Below are positions 39,552 through 48,068 of a DNA stretch of 64,000 bases, piece by piece. The first letter of the stretch is position 1. Every line of letters starts with the position of its first letter. A model generated the notes under the pieces. That model was not told the origin of the DNA. It saw only the letters and a list, made by a program, of their open reading frames with translations, and searched no databases. The translations under genes were made by a program, and so were the position numbers. This DNA comes from Methylobacterium sp. (GTDB lineage: Bacteria; Pseudomonadota; Alphaproteobacteria; Rhizobiales; Beijerinckiaceae), in the NCBI GenBank assembly GCA_020253445.1, contig JADCBP010000005.1, forward strand, positions 558,001-622,000, read 5' to 3'.

Positions 39552-40409
39552 ATGATGGCGTGGTCTGAAACCTGGACGTTTTTCGAGGGGCGCTGGCTGG
39601 AGGGGAACCCGCCGCTGATGGGGCCGCGCAGCCATGCCTTCTGGCTCGCTTCCACCGTGTTCGATGGCGCCCGTGTCTTCGAAGGGGTCTATCCCGATCT
39701 CGATCGCCATGCGGATCGCCTCGTGCGCTCGGCGAGCAATCTCGGCCTCAAGGCCGGGGTCAGCCCGGAAGAGATCGTGGCGCTCACGAAAGAGGGCACG
39801 AAGAAATTCGCCGCCGATGCGCCGCTCTACGTGAAGCCCATGGTGTGGGCGGAAGGCGAGGGTGCCTCCACCATCCTGCCGAACCCGGATGATTGCCGCT
39901 TCGCCCTCTGCCTGTTCGTGGCGCCGATGCCCGAGCCGCGTGGCATGAGCCTGACGCTCTCGCCGTTCCGGCGCCCCTCGCTTGAATGCATGCCGACAGA
40001 TGCGAAGGCGGGTTGCCTTTACCCCAACAATGCGCGCTGCCTCTCGGAAGCGAAGTCGCGCGGCTTCGACAATTGCCTCGTGCGGGATCTGCTCGGCAAC
40101 ATCGCCGAGACCGCGACGGCCAACATCTTCATGGTGAAGGACGGCGTCGTCTTCACGCCCGCTCCCAATGGCGCCTTCCTCAACGGCATCACCCGCCAGC
40201 GCGTCATCCAGCTGATGCGCGATACGGGTATGCAGGTGGTGGAACAGGCGCTGGGCTACGAGGATTTCGCCCGCGCGGACGAGGTTTTCATCTCGGGCAA
40301 TTATTCGAAGGTGATGCCGGTCACCCGCCTGGACGGGCGGGAATATCAGGCCGGTCCGGCCTACCGGAAGGCGCGAGAACTCTACTGGGAGTTCGCCCAT
40401 GCCGCCTGA
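39552..40409 (+). CDS. ilvE: Branched-chain amino acid aminotransferase family (class IV)
   Basis: Class-IV aminotransferase: GSLY-type N-terminus, GCLYPNNARCLSEAKSRGFDNCLVRDLLGNIAETATANIFMVKDG. Confidence 0.8.
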   Translation: MMAWSETWTFFEGRWLEGNPPLMGPRSHAFWLASTVFDGARVFEGVYPDLDRHADRLVRSASNLGLKAGVSPEEIVALTKEGTKKFAADAPLYVKPMVWAEGEGASTILPNPDDCRFALCLFVAPMPEPRGMSLTLSPFRRPSLECMPTDAKAGCLYPNNARCLSEAKSRGFDNCLVRDLLGNIAETATANIFMVKDGVVFTPAPNGAFLNGITRQRVIQLMRDTGMQVVEQALGYEDFARADEVFISGNYSKVMPVTRLDGREYQAGPAYRKARELYWEFAHAA

Positions 40410-40477
40410 TCACAGGCTCGTGTCTCAATTCGGGATATTGCCACAATCCTGGCCTGACGATTCCATAAAGGGGAATC

Positions 40478-40596
40478 ATGCTTTGCAGATACAACGGATT
40501 TCACGTCTGTGAGCCCCCAGACGTCAGACGTGGTGTCCTCAAGAAGGTTCGAGACCCCTTCCGAAATCGGCCGCGGCAGAAACCGCGGCCTTTTCG
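40478..40596 (+). ncRNA. Candidate structured RNA or structured 3' UTR ending in a terminator
   Basis: Hairpin modules CACGTCTG...CAGACGT/CAGACGTG (40502-40532), GAAGG-N9-CCTTC (40543-40561) and terminator GGCCGCGG-cagaaa-CCGCGGCC-TTTTC (40569-40595). Confidence 0.4.
40569..40595 (+). terminator. Rho-independent terminator
   Basis: GGCCGCGG-CAGAAA-CCGCGGCC followed by TTTTC. Confidence 0.8.
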
Positions 40597-40609
40597 TTGG
40601 TGCAGCCGC

Positions 40610-40993
40610 TCACTGGCCCTTCTTCTTCAGCCAATCGCGCATGAAGGCGATCTCCTTCTCCTGCGCGGCGATGACCTCCTCGGCGAGCTTCCTCACTTCC
40701 GGGTCCTTGCCATGCTGGAGCACCACGCGCGCCATGTCGATCGCGCCCTGGTGATGCGGGATCATGCCCTTGAAGAAATCGATATCGGCATCGCCGGTAA
40801 AAGGGATGTCCATATCCTTGTGCATCTTGTCATTCGCGGCACGGAAGGCCTTTGTTGCGGCCGTCTCCGCCTTCGCGGTCGGCGCGGCGTGGGAGCCATG
40901 CGCATTGTGCCCGCCATGATGCCCGGAATGCTGCGCCTCGGCCGAAAACGCGCAAGCCGCGAGAACCGTTCCGGCCAGGATGATCCGCTTCAT
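40610..40993 (-). CDS. DUF305 family secreted protein
   Basis: Signal peptide; His-rich; [50 protein letters not shown]. Confidence 0.9.
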   Translation of the reverse strand: MKRIILAGTVLAACAFSAEAQHSGHHGGHNAHGSHAAPTAKAETAATKAFRAANDKMHKDMDIPFTGDADIDFFKGMIPHHQGAIDMARVVLQHGKDPEVRKLAEEVIAAQEKEIAFMRDWLKKKGQ

Positions 40994-41100
40994 TGCCGAT
41001 GTCCTTTCCTCGTCATGAACCGTGACGGAAGATAGTCCAGCATTGTTTCAGCGGTGTTTCAATGGCATTGCCGACCGTGACGGTCGCCGGTGAAGCGCGA

Positions 41101-41310
41101 TCACCCGCTCTTCCGCTCGCAGGTCGAGACGCCGAGAATGGAATAGGCCGGGCAAGTGCCGAGAAATGCGGTGAGAAGCGGGACCACACCGATCCAGCCC
41201 ACCCAGTTCCAGCCGGTCTGTGAAAAGCCCAGCGGAATGGCATAAGCGATCAGCACGAGGCCGACCATCACGCGCAAGGCCCGGTCGATCGTTCCAACAT
41301 TGCGGACCAT
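41101..41310 (-). CDS. DUF2892 (YgaP-like TM) family protein
   Basis: MVRNVGTIDRALRVMVGLVLIAYAIP...VPLLTAFLGTCPAYSILGVSTCERK; ATG at 41310. Confidence 0.88.
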   Translation of the reverse strand: MVRNVGTIDRALRVMVGLVLIAYAIPLGFSQTGWNWVGWIGVVPLLTAFLGTCPAYSILGVSTCERKSG

Positions 41311-41463
41311 GATTACCCTCCATCCAGTTCCATGGAATGACAGACATATATGATTGCATGAATTTGTTTGCAAGCAAGCCTTGAGCTATCTGGCGAATTC
41401 CTTTCCGGTGAGGCGCGAATCGCTCGGGTCGTGCCTGGTCAACCAGCTTCATGGAGGCGGCGC

Positions 41464-41778
41464 ATGCGCAATCTTGCTTTGGCCGGTGTTCTGCTCGGCG
41501 TCGTTCTCGTGGCCTCGCCGGCCCTTGCCTGGACCCCGCCGCCCGTTGGCGTTCCCTGTCATTCCGCGCGCCATTTCAAGGCCGATACGCTGGTGATCGC
41601 CGGGAATTACCTCGGGGGACGCGCAGTTCGCGATGGCGTGGTGGACTGGAAGTCCTTCCAGGCCTGTTTCCATGATGTCGCGAGCTGCGAGCAATGGCTG
41701 GTCCGCCAGGCTTCCGTCTATCCGCTGCGGCCGGGTTTCGCGCGCTGCACGCCCCTCCGCGTGGGCTACAAGCGCTGA
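41464..41778 (+). CDS. Small secreted Cys-containing hypothetical protein
   Basis: Signal peptide MRNLALAGVLLGVVLVASPALAW; four Cys in the mature part. Confidence 0.6.
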   Translation: MRNLALAGVLLGVVLVASPALAWTPPPVGVPCHSARHFKADTLVIAGNYLGGRAVRDGVVDWKSFQACFHDVASCEQWLVRQASVYPLRPGFARCTPLRVGYKR

Positions 41779-41829
41779 GTGGCCAGAGCGTTTTCCGACC
41801 AAACAGGCATCGAGATCGGATGCGTTATC

Positions 41830-42057
41830 TCTTTTCTTGATCGCATTTTCTTGACGCGAACCGGTGCCCACTTCGCTTGAAAATGCTTCTCTCTTTTCCT
41901 GATCGCATTTTCTTGGCGCGAACCGGAAACCACTTCGCTTGAAAATGCTCCAGAGCGCAAACCGATCTAACAATATTAGATCTGGCGCTCACTCTTCTTG
42001 TTTTCGCATCCGCTTTTTCCGCCAACCGGTATCCACTTGGCGGGCGGATGCTCTAGC
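41830..42057. repeat. Rhizobiales-type palindromic repeat cluster: two near-identical copies, a GATCTAA palindrome and a divergent third copy
   Basis: Copy 1 41830-41887 TCTTTTCTTGATCGCATTTTCTTGACGCGAACCGGTGCCCACTTCGCTTGAAAATGCT; copy 2 41892-41950 TCTTTTCCTGATCGCATTTTCTTGGCGCGAACCGGAAACCACTTCGCTTGAAAATGCTC; palindrome 41953-41990; divergent copy from about 41996 (ATCCGC...CAACCGGTATCCACTTGGCGGGCGGATGCTC). Confidence 0.8.
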
Positions 42058-43570
42058 GGAAGCGCAGCGAAAGCCGCGCGATCCGCGCGCAGATCAGCAC
42101 GATCGCGCCATAGGCCAAGGCGCCCGCAACCGCATAGACCCCGAGCTTCAGATAGGCCGGGAGCGCGCTGAACGCCGCGCCATAAAACTCCCGCACCAGA
42201 AGCAGCGCCGCAACCAGCCAGATCGTGCCGATCAGCGCGACCCAGAGCTGCAAGGCGAGTTCGCCATCCGGCCTGGCCTTCTTCTGGCGGATGGCCAGCG
42301 CGGCGAGGATCAGCGCATTGGCGATCGCGCCCATCGCGGTGGCGAAAGCGAGGCCGGCCGCGCCATAATCGCGCCAGAGCAGCAGCTTCAGGCCGAGGTT
42401 CAGCGCGATCGCGGTGAGGGAAGCATAGAGCGGGGTGCGCGTATCACCGCGCGCATGGAAGCTGCCGACAAGCGAGCGGATCGCCACCACGGCGGGCAGG
42501 CCCCAGGCATAGGCCGCGAGAACGGCGGCAGAGCTTCGCACGGCCTCCTCGCCGAACGCCCCATAACCGAAAAAGCCGGCGATGATCGCCTCGGGGATGA
42601 ACAGGAAGGCGGCCGTGAAGGGAAGGGCCAGCATCAGCGAGATCGCCAGGCTCTGGTTCTGCGCCTTGTGCGCGCCGGGTTCGTCACCGGCCGCGAGGCG
42701 CTTCGACATTTCCGGCAGCAGCACCGTGCCGGCGGCCACCGCGATGACCCCGATGGGCAATTGATAGAGGCGATCGGCATAGTAAAGCGAGGAAGCTCCG
42801 CCCGGCGGCAGGAACGTGACGATGATCGTATCGGCGAGCATCGCAATCTGCACTCCGGCCGAGCCGATCACCGCAGGCCCGAAGGCGCGGAAGAATCGCG
42901 CCAGCTCGCCGTTCCATCGCGGCCAGACGGGCGGCGCGAGCAGGCCGGCGCGGAAGGCGGCGATCATCAGCAGGCCCGCTTCCAGCACGCCCGCGATCAG
43001 CACGCCCCAGGCGGCGGCATGCGCGCCGCTCGCGAAGAAGCCGGCGAGGAGCAGGGTGGAAATCATCGCCAGATTGAGGAGCACGGGCGCTGCGGCGCCG
43101 GCCGCGAAGCGCTTCTCGGCATTCAGAACGCCTGTCCACAGGACCACAAGCGAGACCAGGGCGAGATAGGGGAAGGTGATGCGCGTGAGTTCCACCGCCA
43201 GCCCCATCGCCGCGCCGGAAGCGGCGAAGCCCGGCGCGAGCAGGCGGATGAAGCCCGGCGTGAAGGCCAGCACCAGGACCAGCAGCAGGCCCTGCGCCAG
43301 CAGCATCAGGGCAAGCACCTCGCCCTGGAAGCGGCGGCTTGCAAGGTCGCCCGCTTGCGTGCGGATGCGGGTATAGGCCGGCACGAAGGCCGAGGAAAAG
43401 GCGCCTTCGCCGAAAATGGCGCGAAAGTGGTTCGGCAGGCGGAAGGCGACGGCGAAGGCATCCATCATCAGGCCCGCGCCCAGCAACCGGGCCAGAAGGA
43501 TATCCCTCAGAAATCCGGTGATGCGGGAGATCAGGGTCCAGAGGCTGACGGAGACGAAACCCCGGATCAT
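42053..43570 (-). CDS. murJ: Lipid II flippase MurJ
   Basis: 505 aa MATE-like/MVF protein: MIRGFVSVSLWTLISRITGFLRDILLARLLGAG, AEGAFSSAFVPAYT-type motif (FGEGAFSSAFVPAYT). Confidence 0.93.
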   Translation of the reverse strand: MIRGFVSVSLWTLISRITGFLRDILLARLLGAGLMMDAFAVAFRLPNHFRAIFGEGAFSSAFVPAYTRIRTQAGDLASRRFQGEVLALMLLAQGLLLVLVLAFTPGFIRLLAPGFAASGAAMGLAVELTRITFPYLALVSLVVLWTGVLNAEKRFAAGAAAPVLLNLAMISTLLLAGFFASGAHAAAWGVLIAGVLEAGLLMIAAFRAGLLAPPVWPRWNGELARFFRAFGPAVIGSAGVQIAMLADTIIVTFLPPGGASSLYYADRLYQLPIGVIAVAAGTVLLPEMSKRLAAGDEPGAHKAQNQSLAISLMLALPFTAAFLFIPEAIIAGFFGYGAFGEEAVRSSAAVLAAYAWGLPAVVAIRSLVGSFHARGDTRTPLYASLTAIALNLGLKLLLWRDYGAAGLAFATAMGAIANALILAALAIRQKKARPDGELALQLWVALIGTIWLVAALLLVREFYGAAFSALPAYLKLGVYAVAGALAYGAIVLICARIARLSLRFR

Positions 43571-44598
43571 GGATGGGCGCGGGCTCTCGGCTTGGCGCGC
43601 AAGGGCACGGCCTCGGGCTTCTCGATCGGCTCGCCGCCGATTTCCTCCGCCACGATGTAGAGCGGCCGGCGCTTCACCTCCGCGAAGATGCGGCCGATAT
43701 ACTCGCCGATGATGCCGAGGAACACGAGCTGGATGCCCGAGAAGAACATCACCGACACCACGAGGGTCGGGAAGCCCGGCACATCCGAGCCCCAGATCAG
43801 CGTGCGCAGGGCGATGCTCACCGCATAGGTCATCGCGAAGATCGAGATGCCGATGCCGAGATAGGTCGCGAGCCTCAACGGCAGGGTGGAGAAGGAGGAA
43901 AGGCCATCAAAGGCGAAGCGTGTCAGCTTCTTGAGGCCCCATTTGGATGTGCCATGCAGGCGTTCCCGCACCTCGAAGGGCACGCCGATGGAGCGAAATC
44001 CCACCCAGGCATAGAGGCCTTTCGAGAAGCGCGCGCGCTCTCCCAACTGGCGAAGGGCCTCCACCACCTTGCGATCCATGAGGCGGAAATCGCCCGCCCC
44101 CTCGGGCAGCGGAATTTCGCCGAACTTGCGGAAGAGGCGGTAGAAGCGATCGGTCAGCCAGCGGCGGATCGCGCCATCGGTCGAGCGGTCGATGCGCTGC
44201 CCGTAGACCATCTCGTAACCCTCCCGCCAGCGCGCAACGAAGGTCTTCAGGATTTCCGGCGGATGCTGGAGATCGGCGTCAATCAGCGCCACGGCCTCGC
44301 CCCGCGCGTGATCGAGCCCGGCGGCCAGCGCGATTTCCTTGCCGAAATTGCGGCTGAAGCGCAGCGCACGGATGCGACCATCCGCCTCGGCAAAACGATT
44401 GATGCGAGAGAGCGTATCGTCGCAGGAGCCGTCATCCACGAAGAGGATTTCGAAAGAGGCGACACATTCCTCCAGCACCGGCACCAGATTGCCGATCAGC
44501 GCATCAATGTTCTCGCCCTCGTTGAAGGCTGGCACGACCACGCTCAACTCCGGCCTCAGCGGCCGCGATGCAGTGCCTGGACCCGTGGCAGGGCTCAT
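43567..44598 (-). CDS. Family-2 glycosyltransferase (undecaprenyl-phosphate sugar transferase / DPM1-like)
   Basis: LSVVVPAFNEGENIDALIGNLVPVLEE, FVDDGSCDDT, ALIDADLQHPPE, two C-terminal TM segments; 4-nt overlap with murJ. Confidence 0.85.
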   Translation of the reverse strand: MSPATGPGTASRPLRPELSVVVPAFNEGENIDALIGNLVPVLEECVASFEILFVDDGSCDDTLSRINRFAEADGRIRALRFSRNFGKEIALAAGLDHARGEAVALIDADLQHPPEILKTFVARWREGYEMVYGQRIDRSTDGAIRRWLTDRFYRLFRKFGEIPLPEGAGDFRLMDRKVVEALRQLGERARFSKGLYAWVGFRSIGVPFEVRERLHGTSKWGLKKLTRFAFDGLSSFSTLPLRLATYLGIGISIFAMTYAVSIALRTLIWGSDVPGFPTLVVSVMFFSGIQLVFLGIIGEYIGRIFAEVKRRPLYIVAEEIGGEPIEKPEAVPLRAKPRARAHP

Positions 44599-44726
44599 GA
44601 TTTCCTCCTCCCTCGCCGCGCGTTTCCACGCCGCTCCCCCGTTCTGTTTCTGAACGATCTGCGCCATAACGGAAAGCCCTTGCTGCCGGGTCCAAATCAC
44701 ATTTGCCGGTTGATAGTGTCCGGCGC

Positions 44727-45596
44727 ATGAATGGAAGCCCAATGCCGAACGCTACCCATTTCGTGCTGACCGCCGATGATTTCGCGCTGACGCCCGGTGT
44801 CAGCGCCGGCATCCTCGAACTTCTGGAGGAAGGGCGGATCAAGGCGGCGGGGGCGATGACGAACCGCCCTCATTGGCGGAGCGGTGCGGCGCTATTCGGC
44901 CAGTTTTCGGGCGCGGCCGATCTGGGCCTGCATTTCAACCTGACCTGCGGGGTGCCTCTGACGCGCATGAAGCGCCTCGCGCCGGCCGGAGAACTGCCGA
45001 AGCTGCCGGCCCTGCTGCGCGGCGGCGTTGCGGGCCTGCTGCCATCGGCAGAAATCGCTGCGGAATTCGAGGCGCAGATCGACGCCTTCGAGCAGGCGAT
45101 GGGCCGACCCCCGGATTTCATCGATGGCCACCAGCATGTCCATGCCCTGCCGGGCGTGCGCCGCGTGCTCGCGGATATCTTGCCGCGCCGCTTCCCGGAT
45201 GCGAAGCCCTATCTGCGCAATCCGGCCGACCGGCTCGCCTCGATCCGCGCGCGCGGGCGTCATGCGGCCAAGGCCATCTTGCTCGCAAGCCTTGCCGGGC
45301 CATTTGCCCCGCAGATGCAGGCGCTGGGCTTTGCCCTGAATGACGGCTTTTCCGGCTATTCGCGTTTTGATGCGAGGGCCGATTATGCAAGCGATTTCGC
45401 AAGCTACCTCGTCGCGCCCGGCCCGCGCCCCCTCGTGATGTGCCATCCCGGCTTCGTGGATGACGAATTGCGCGGCCTCGACCCGGCCACCGAAAGCCGC
45501 GAGGCCGAGATGGCCTTTTTCCTCTCCCCCCGCTTCACCGAGATCTGCGCGGCGGCGGGCATGCGACCCTCGCGCTTTTCTGAACTCGCCGAATGA
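44727..45596 (+). CDS. ChbG/HpnK (YdjC/NaxD-like) family deacetylase
   Basis: FVLTADDFALTPGVSAGILELLEEGRIKAAGAMTN, GLHFNLTCG, IDGHQHVHALPGVR. Confidence 0.85.
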   Translation: MNGSPMPNATHFVLTADDFALTPGVSAGILELLEEGRIKAAGAMTNRPHWRSGAALFGQFSGAADLGLHFNLTCGVPLTRMKRLAPAGELPKLPALLRGGVAGLLPSAEIAAEFEAQIDAFEQAMGRPPDFIDGHQHVHALPGVRRVLADILPRRFPDAKPYLRNPADRLASIRARGRHAAKAILLASLAGPFAPQMQALGFALNDGFSGYSRFDARADYASDFASYLVAPGPRPLVMCHPGFVDDELRGLDPATESREAEMAFFLSPRFTEICAAAGMRPSRFSELAE

Positions 45597-45606
45597 AGGT
45601 TCTCCC

Positions 45607-45954
45607 ATGTCGCTGACTTCCGCCCACTGGATGCCGATTGCGCTGCTGCTCGCCTCCAACGTGTTCATGACGCTCGCCTGGTATGGCCACCTGAAATTCA
45701 AGGAGACCGCCCTGCCGGTGGTGATCCTTGTCAGCTGGGGCATCGCCTTCGTCGAATATTGCCTCGCCGTGCCCGCGAACCGCATGGGACATCAGGTCTA
45801 TTCGGCGGTGGAACTCAAGACAATCCAGGAGGTGATCACGCTTCTGGTTTTCGCCGGCTTTTCCGTGCTTTACCTCGGCGAGAAGATCACGCTGAACCAT
45901 CTCGTCGGCTTTTCCTTCATCTGCACAGGCGCATGGTTCGTTTTCCGCGGCTAG
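45607..45954 (+). CDS. DUF486 / DMT-like small membrane protein
   Basis: MALTSAHW-like MSLTSAHWMPIALLLASNVFMTLAWYGHLKFK...WGIAFVEYCLAVPANRMGHQVYSAVELKTIQEVITLLVFAGFSVLYL. Confidence 0.85.
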   Translation: MSLTSAHWMPIALLLASNVFMTLAWYGHLKFKETALPVVILVSWGIAFVEYCLAVPANRMGHQVYSAVELKTIQEVITLLVFAGFSVLYLGEKITLNHLVGFSFICTGAWFVFRG

Positions 45955-46044
45955 GAAGTCCAGTCCTGAACGGAGGGCGGATTGACGCGGGCGCACCCGC
46001 GCTGCAAAACGGTTCCAGATCTCAAGGGAACGGGGAAGGCCACC

Positions 46045-46266
46045 ATGACCAATTCAAGCTTCGAGCGTCCGCGCGAAATCATCACCTTCTGCCTCAAGCC
46101 CTTCGAGGACCAGAAGGGCACGACGGCTTATGAAGAAGCCTTCCGTCGCCTCGAACACGTGATCCGCACCTACCAGTCGCAGCTGATCAAGGCGAAGACC
46201 CCGGTGGCCGTGGATTTCTCCAATATGCCGACCGTGACCATCAACGAGGATGCCCACGGGCATTGA
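46045..46266 (+). CDS. Small conserved hypothetical protein (73 aa)
   Basis: MTNSSFERPREIITFCLKPFEDQKGTTAYEEAFRRLEHVIRTYQSQLIKAKTPVAVDFSNMPTVTINEDAHGH; followed by a terminator. Confidence 0.6.
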   Translation: MTNSSFERPREIITFCLKPFEDQKGTTAYEEAFRRLEHVIRTYQSQLIKAKTPVAVDFSNMPTVTINEDAHGH

Positions 46267-46314
46267 GGGGAACGCGGGCGGGCAAGCGCCGGTCTTTTTA
46301 CCTCTCGGGAGAAC

Positions 46315-46342
46315 AAAAAACGCCGGGTTGCCCCGGCGTTTT
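46315..46342. terminator. Bidirectional rho-independent terminator
   Basis: AAAAAA-CGCCGGG-TTGC-CCCGGCG-TTTT between convergent genes. Confidence 0.85.
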
Positions 46343-46366
46343 GCATTCTTGCAGATCATGGCATGC

Positions 46367-46966
46367 TTACTTCACCGCCGCTTCGTACATCTCGGTGACG
46401 TATTCCCAGTTCACGAGATGATCGACGAAGGCCTTGAGATAATCCGGCCGGCGGTTGCGGTAATCGATGTAGTAGGAATGCTCCCAGACATCGCAGCCGA
46501 GGATCGGCTTCGCGCCCATCACCAGCGGGCTCTCGCCATTGGGGGATTTCATCACGACGATTCGGCCCTCCTTCACGGCGAGCCAGTTCCAGCCCGAGCC
46601 GAACTGCGTGATTCCGGCCTGGATGAAGTCCTCCTTCATCTTCTCGACGGAACCGAGATCCTCGATGATCTTCTTCTCGAGCTTGCCGGGGATCTTGCCG
46701 CCGCCATTCGGCTTCATCCACTTCCAGAAATGGATGTGGTTGTAATGCTGCCCGGCATTGTTGAAGAGGCCGGCATTCTTGCCATGCGAGCCGGTTACGA
46801 TCTCCTCGAGGGTCTTGCCCTCGAATTCAGAGCCCTTCAGCAGGTTGTTGCCGTTGTTCACATAAGCCAGGTGATGCTTGTCGTGATGATATTCGAGCGT
46901 CTCCTTCGACATATAGGGCTGGAGCGCATCATGCGCGTAGGGGAGATCCGGCAGCGTGAAGGACAT
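46367..46966 (-). CDS. sodB: Fe/Mn superoxide dismutase
   Basis: MSFTLPDLPYAHDALQPYMSKETLEYHHDKHHLAYVNN...GCDVWEHSYYIDYRNRRPDYLKAF; ATG at 46966. Confidence 0.93.
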   Translation of the reverse strand: MSFTLPDLPYAHDALQPYMSKETLEYHHDKHHLAYVNNGNNLLKGSEFEGKTLEEIVTGSHGKNAGLFNNAGQHYNHIHFWKWMKPNGGGKIPGKLEKKIIEDLGSVEKMKEDFIQAGITQFGSGWNWLAVKEGRIVVMKSPNGESPLVMGAKPILGCDVWEHSYYIDYRNRRPDYLKAFVDHLVNWEYVTEMYEAAVK

Positions 46967-47187
46967 GGTTTGAAACCTCAGGAATGACGGGCCGCGAGGC
47001 GCGGCGGATGCACCGGCGAAAACGCCAGACGGCGAGAGAAATAGGCCCGCGCCAGCCCCAAGGCAATGCGCGCGAGCGGGGTTTCGTTCCACCATTTTGC
47101 CGAACGCAAGGAATAATTTACCCTGATGATCGAAATTAGTCTGATTTTTCAAGGACACGTCGTTCTGGTTTGGGGAGAAAAGGCATC

Positions 47188-48006
47188 ATGAAGCTCATTC
47201 ATGCCGGGGCTGGATTGCTGGTTCTTCTGGCGGCCACCGCGTTCTGGCTGGCCTTGCAGCTTATCCCCACCGATCTCGGAAACAGCTACCTGGTGGCCGC
47301 GTGCATTCTGTTCACGGGCGCTCTGGTCCTCGTTGCGTTGGCGTCGGTCGGCCGCGCGATTGTCCATGAAATCCACGCTTTGCAACTTGCCGTGATGCTG
47401 CCGCCGGCTGCACCGGAAGCGGCGATCCCGCCCTTGGTGGTGGCGCCGCCAGCAGCGCCCGAGCGCCCGGTCACCCCCGTTCCCGCCCAGGTTGGGGCTG
47501 GTGAGGCGCTTGGCGGGATGATGCGCGCCGACCGGTCTCCGGTATCCGAATCCAGGATCCTCGGAGATCTCGAGCGTGACCTCTTCGCCAAACTGAAATC
47601 ACCTCCGCTCAAGATTTCCCCGCTGCCGGATGAGCCAGCGCCGGCTCCCGTGATCGAGGGTGAGCCCAGGGCTTCCGGCCTGTCCGGTGCCATGCGGGCG
47701 AACAAGGCCGATACCGGCAAGAAGGATGATCCCATCCTTCCGCCCCTTCCGAAGTTGCCCGATTTCGAAGGCGGGCCTCCGACGCCCGGCCTCATCCATG
47801 ACGAGGATCTCGCACGGCTTTCAGAAGCCAAAGCCGAACTCGCGCCGCTGGAGACGCTCGATATTGTCGGTGCTTATGACAGTGCCGGCACGCGGTTCAC
47901 CATGTATTCCGACGGCTCGGTGACCGCGAAAGGCGAGGGGGTGGATCGCCGTTTCCGGAGCCTCGATGATCTGCGCGCCTTCATCGATAGCGGCATGAGG
48001 GTCTGA
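47188..48006 (+). CDS. Hypothetical membrane protein with Pro/Ala-rich linker
   Basis: Two N-terminal TM segments, PPAAPEAAIPPLVVAPPAAPERPVTPVPAQ linker, C-terminal FTMYSDGSVTAKGEGVDRRFRSLDDLRAFIDSG. Confidence 0.7.
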   Translation: MKLIHAGAGLLVLLAATAFWLALQLIPTDLGNSYLVAACILFTGALVLVALASVGRAIVHEIHALQLAVMLPPAAPEAAIPPLVVAPPAAPERPVTPVPAQVGAGEALGGMMRADRSPVSESRILGDLERDLFAKLKSPPLKISPLPDEPAPAPVIEGEPRASGLSGAMRANKADTGKKDDPILPPLPKLPDFEGGPPTPGLIHDEDLARLSEAKAELAPLETLDIVGAYDSAGTRFTMYSDGSVTAKGEGVDRRFRSLDDLRAFIDSGMRV

Positions 48007-48068
48007 GGGAATTCGCGATCGCGGGCCACGTGACGCGGCTCTCTGCGCTTCCGGCGCTCGCGGGACCG

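Noticed and set aside
40540-40565. Possible tRNA T-arm (AAGGTTCGAGACCCCTT)
   Set aside because: No acceptor, D-arm or anticodon arm could be fitted around it; treated as part of a structured RNA/terminator region.
41830-42057. Possible CRISPR array
   Set aside because: Only two or three units, units are long palindromes with no spacer-like regularity, and no cas genes; fits a dispersed palindromic repeat family.
41939-43660. 573-aa plus-strand ORF
   Set aside because: Antisense to murJ and starts inside the repeat cluster; charged low-complexity translation.
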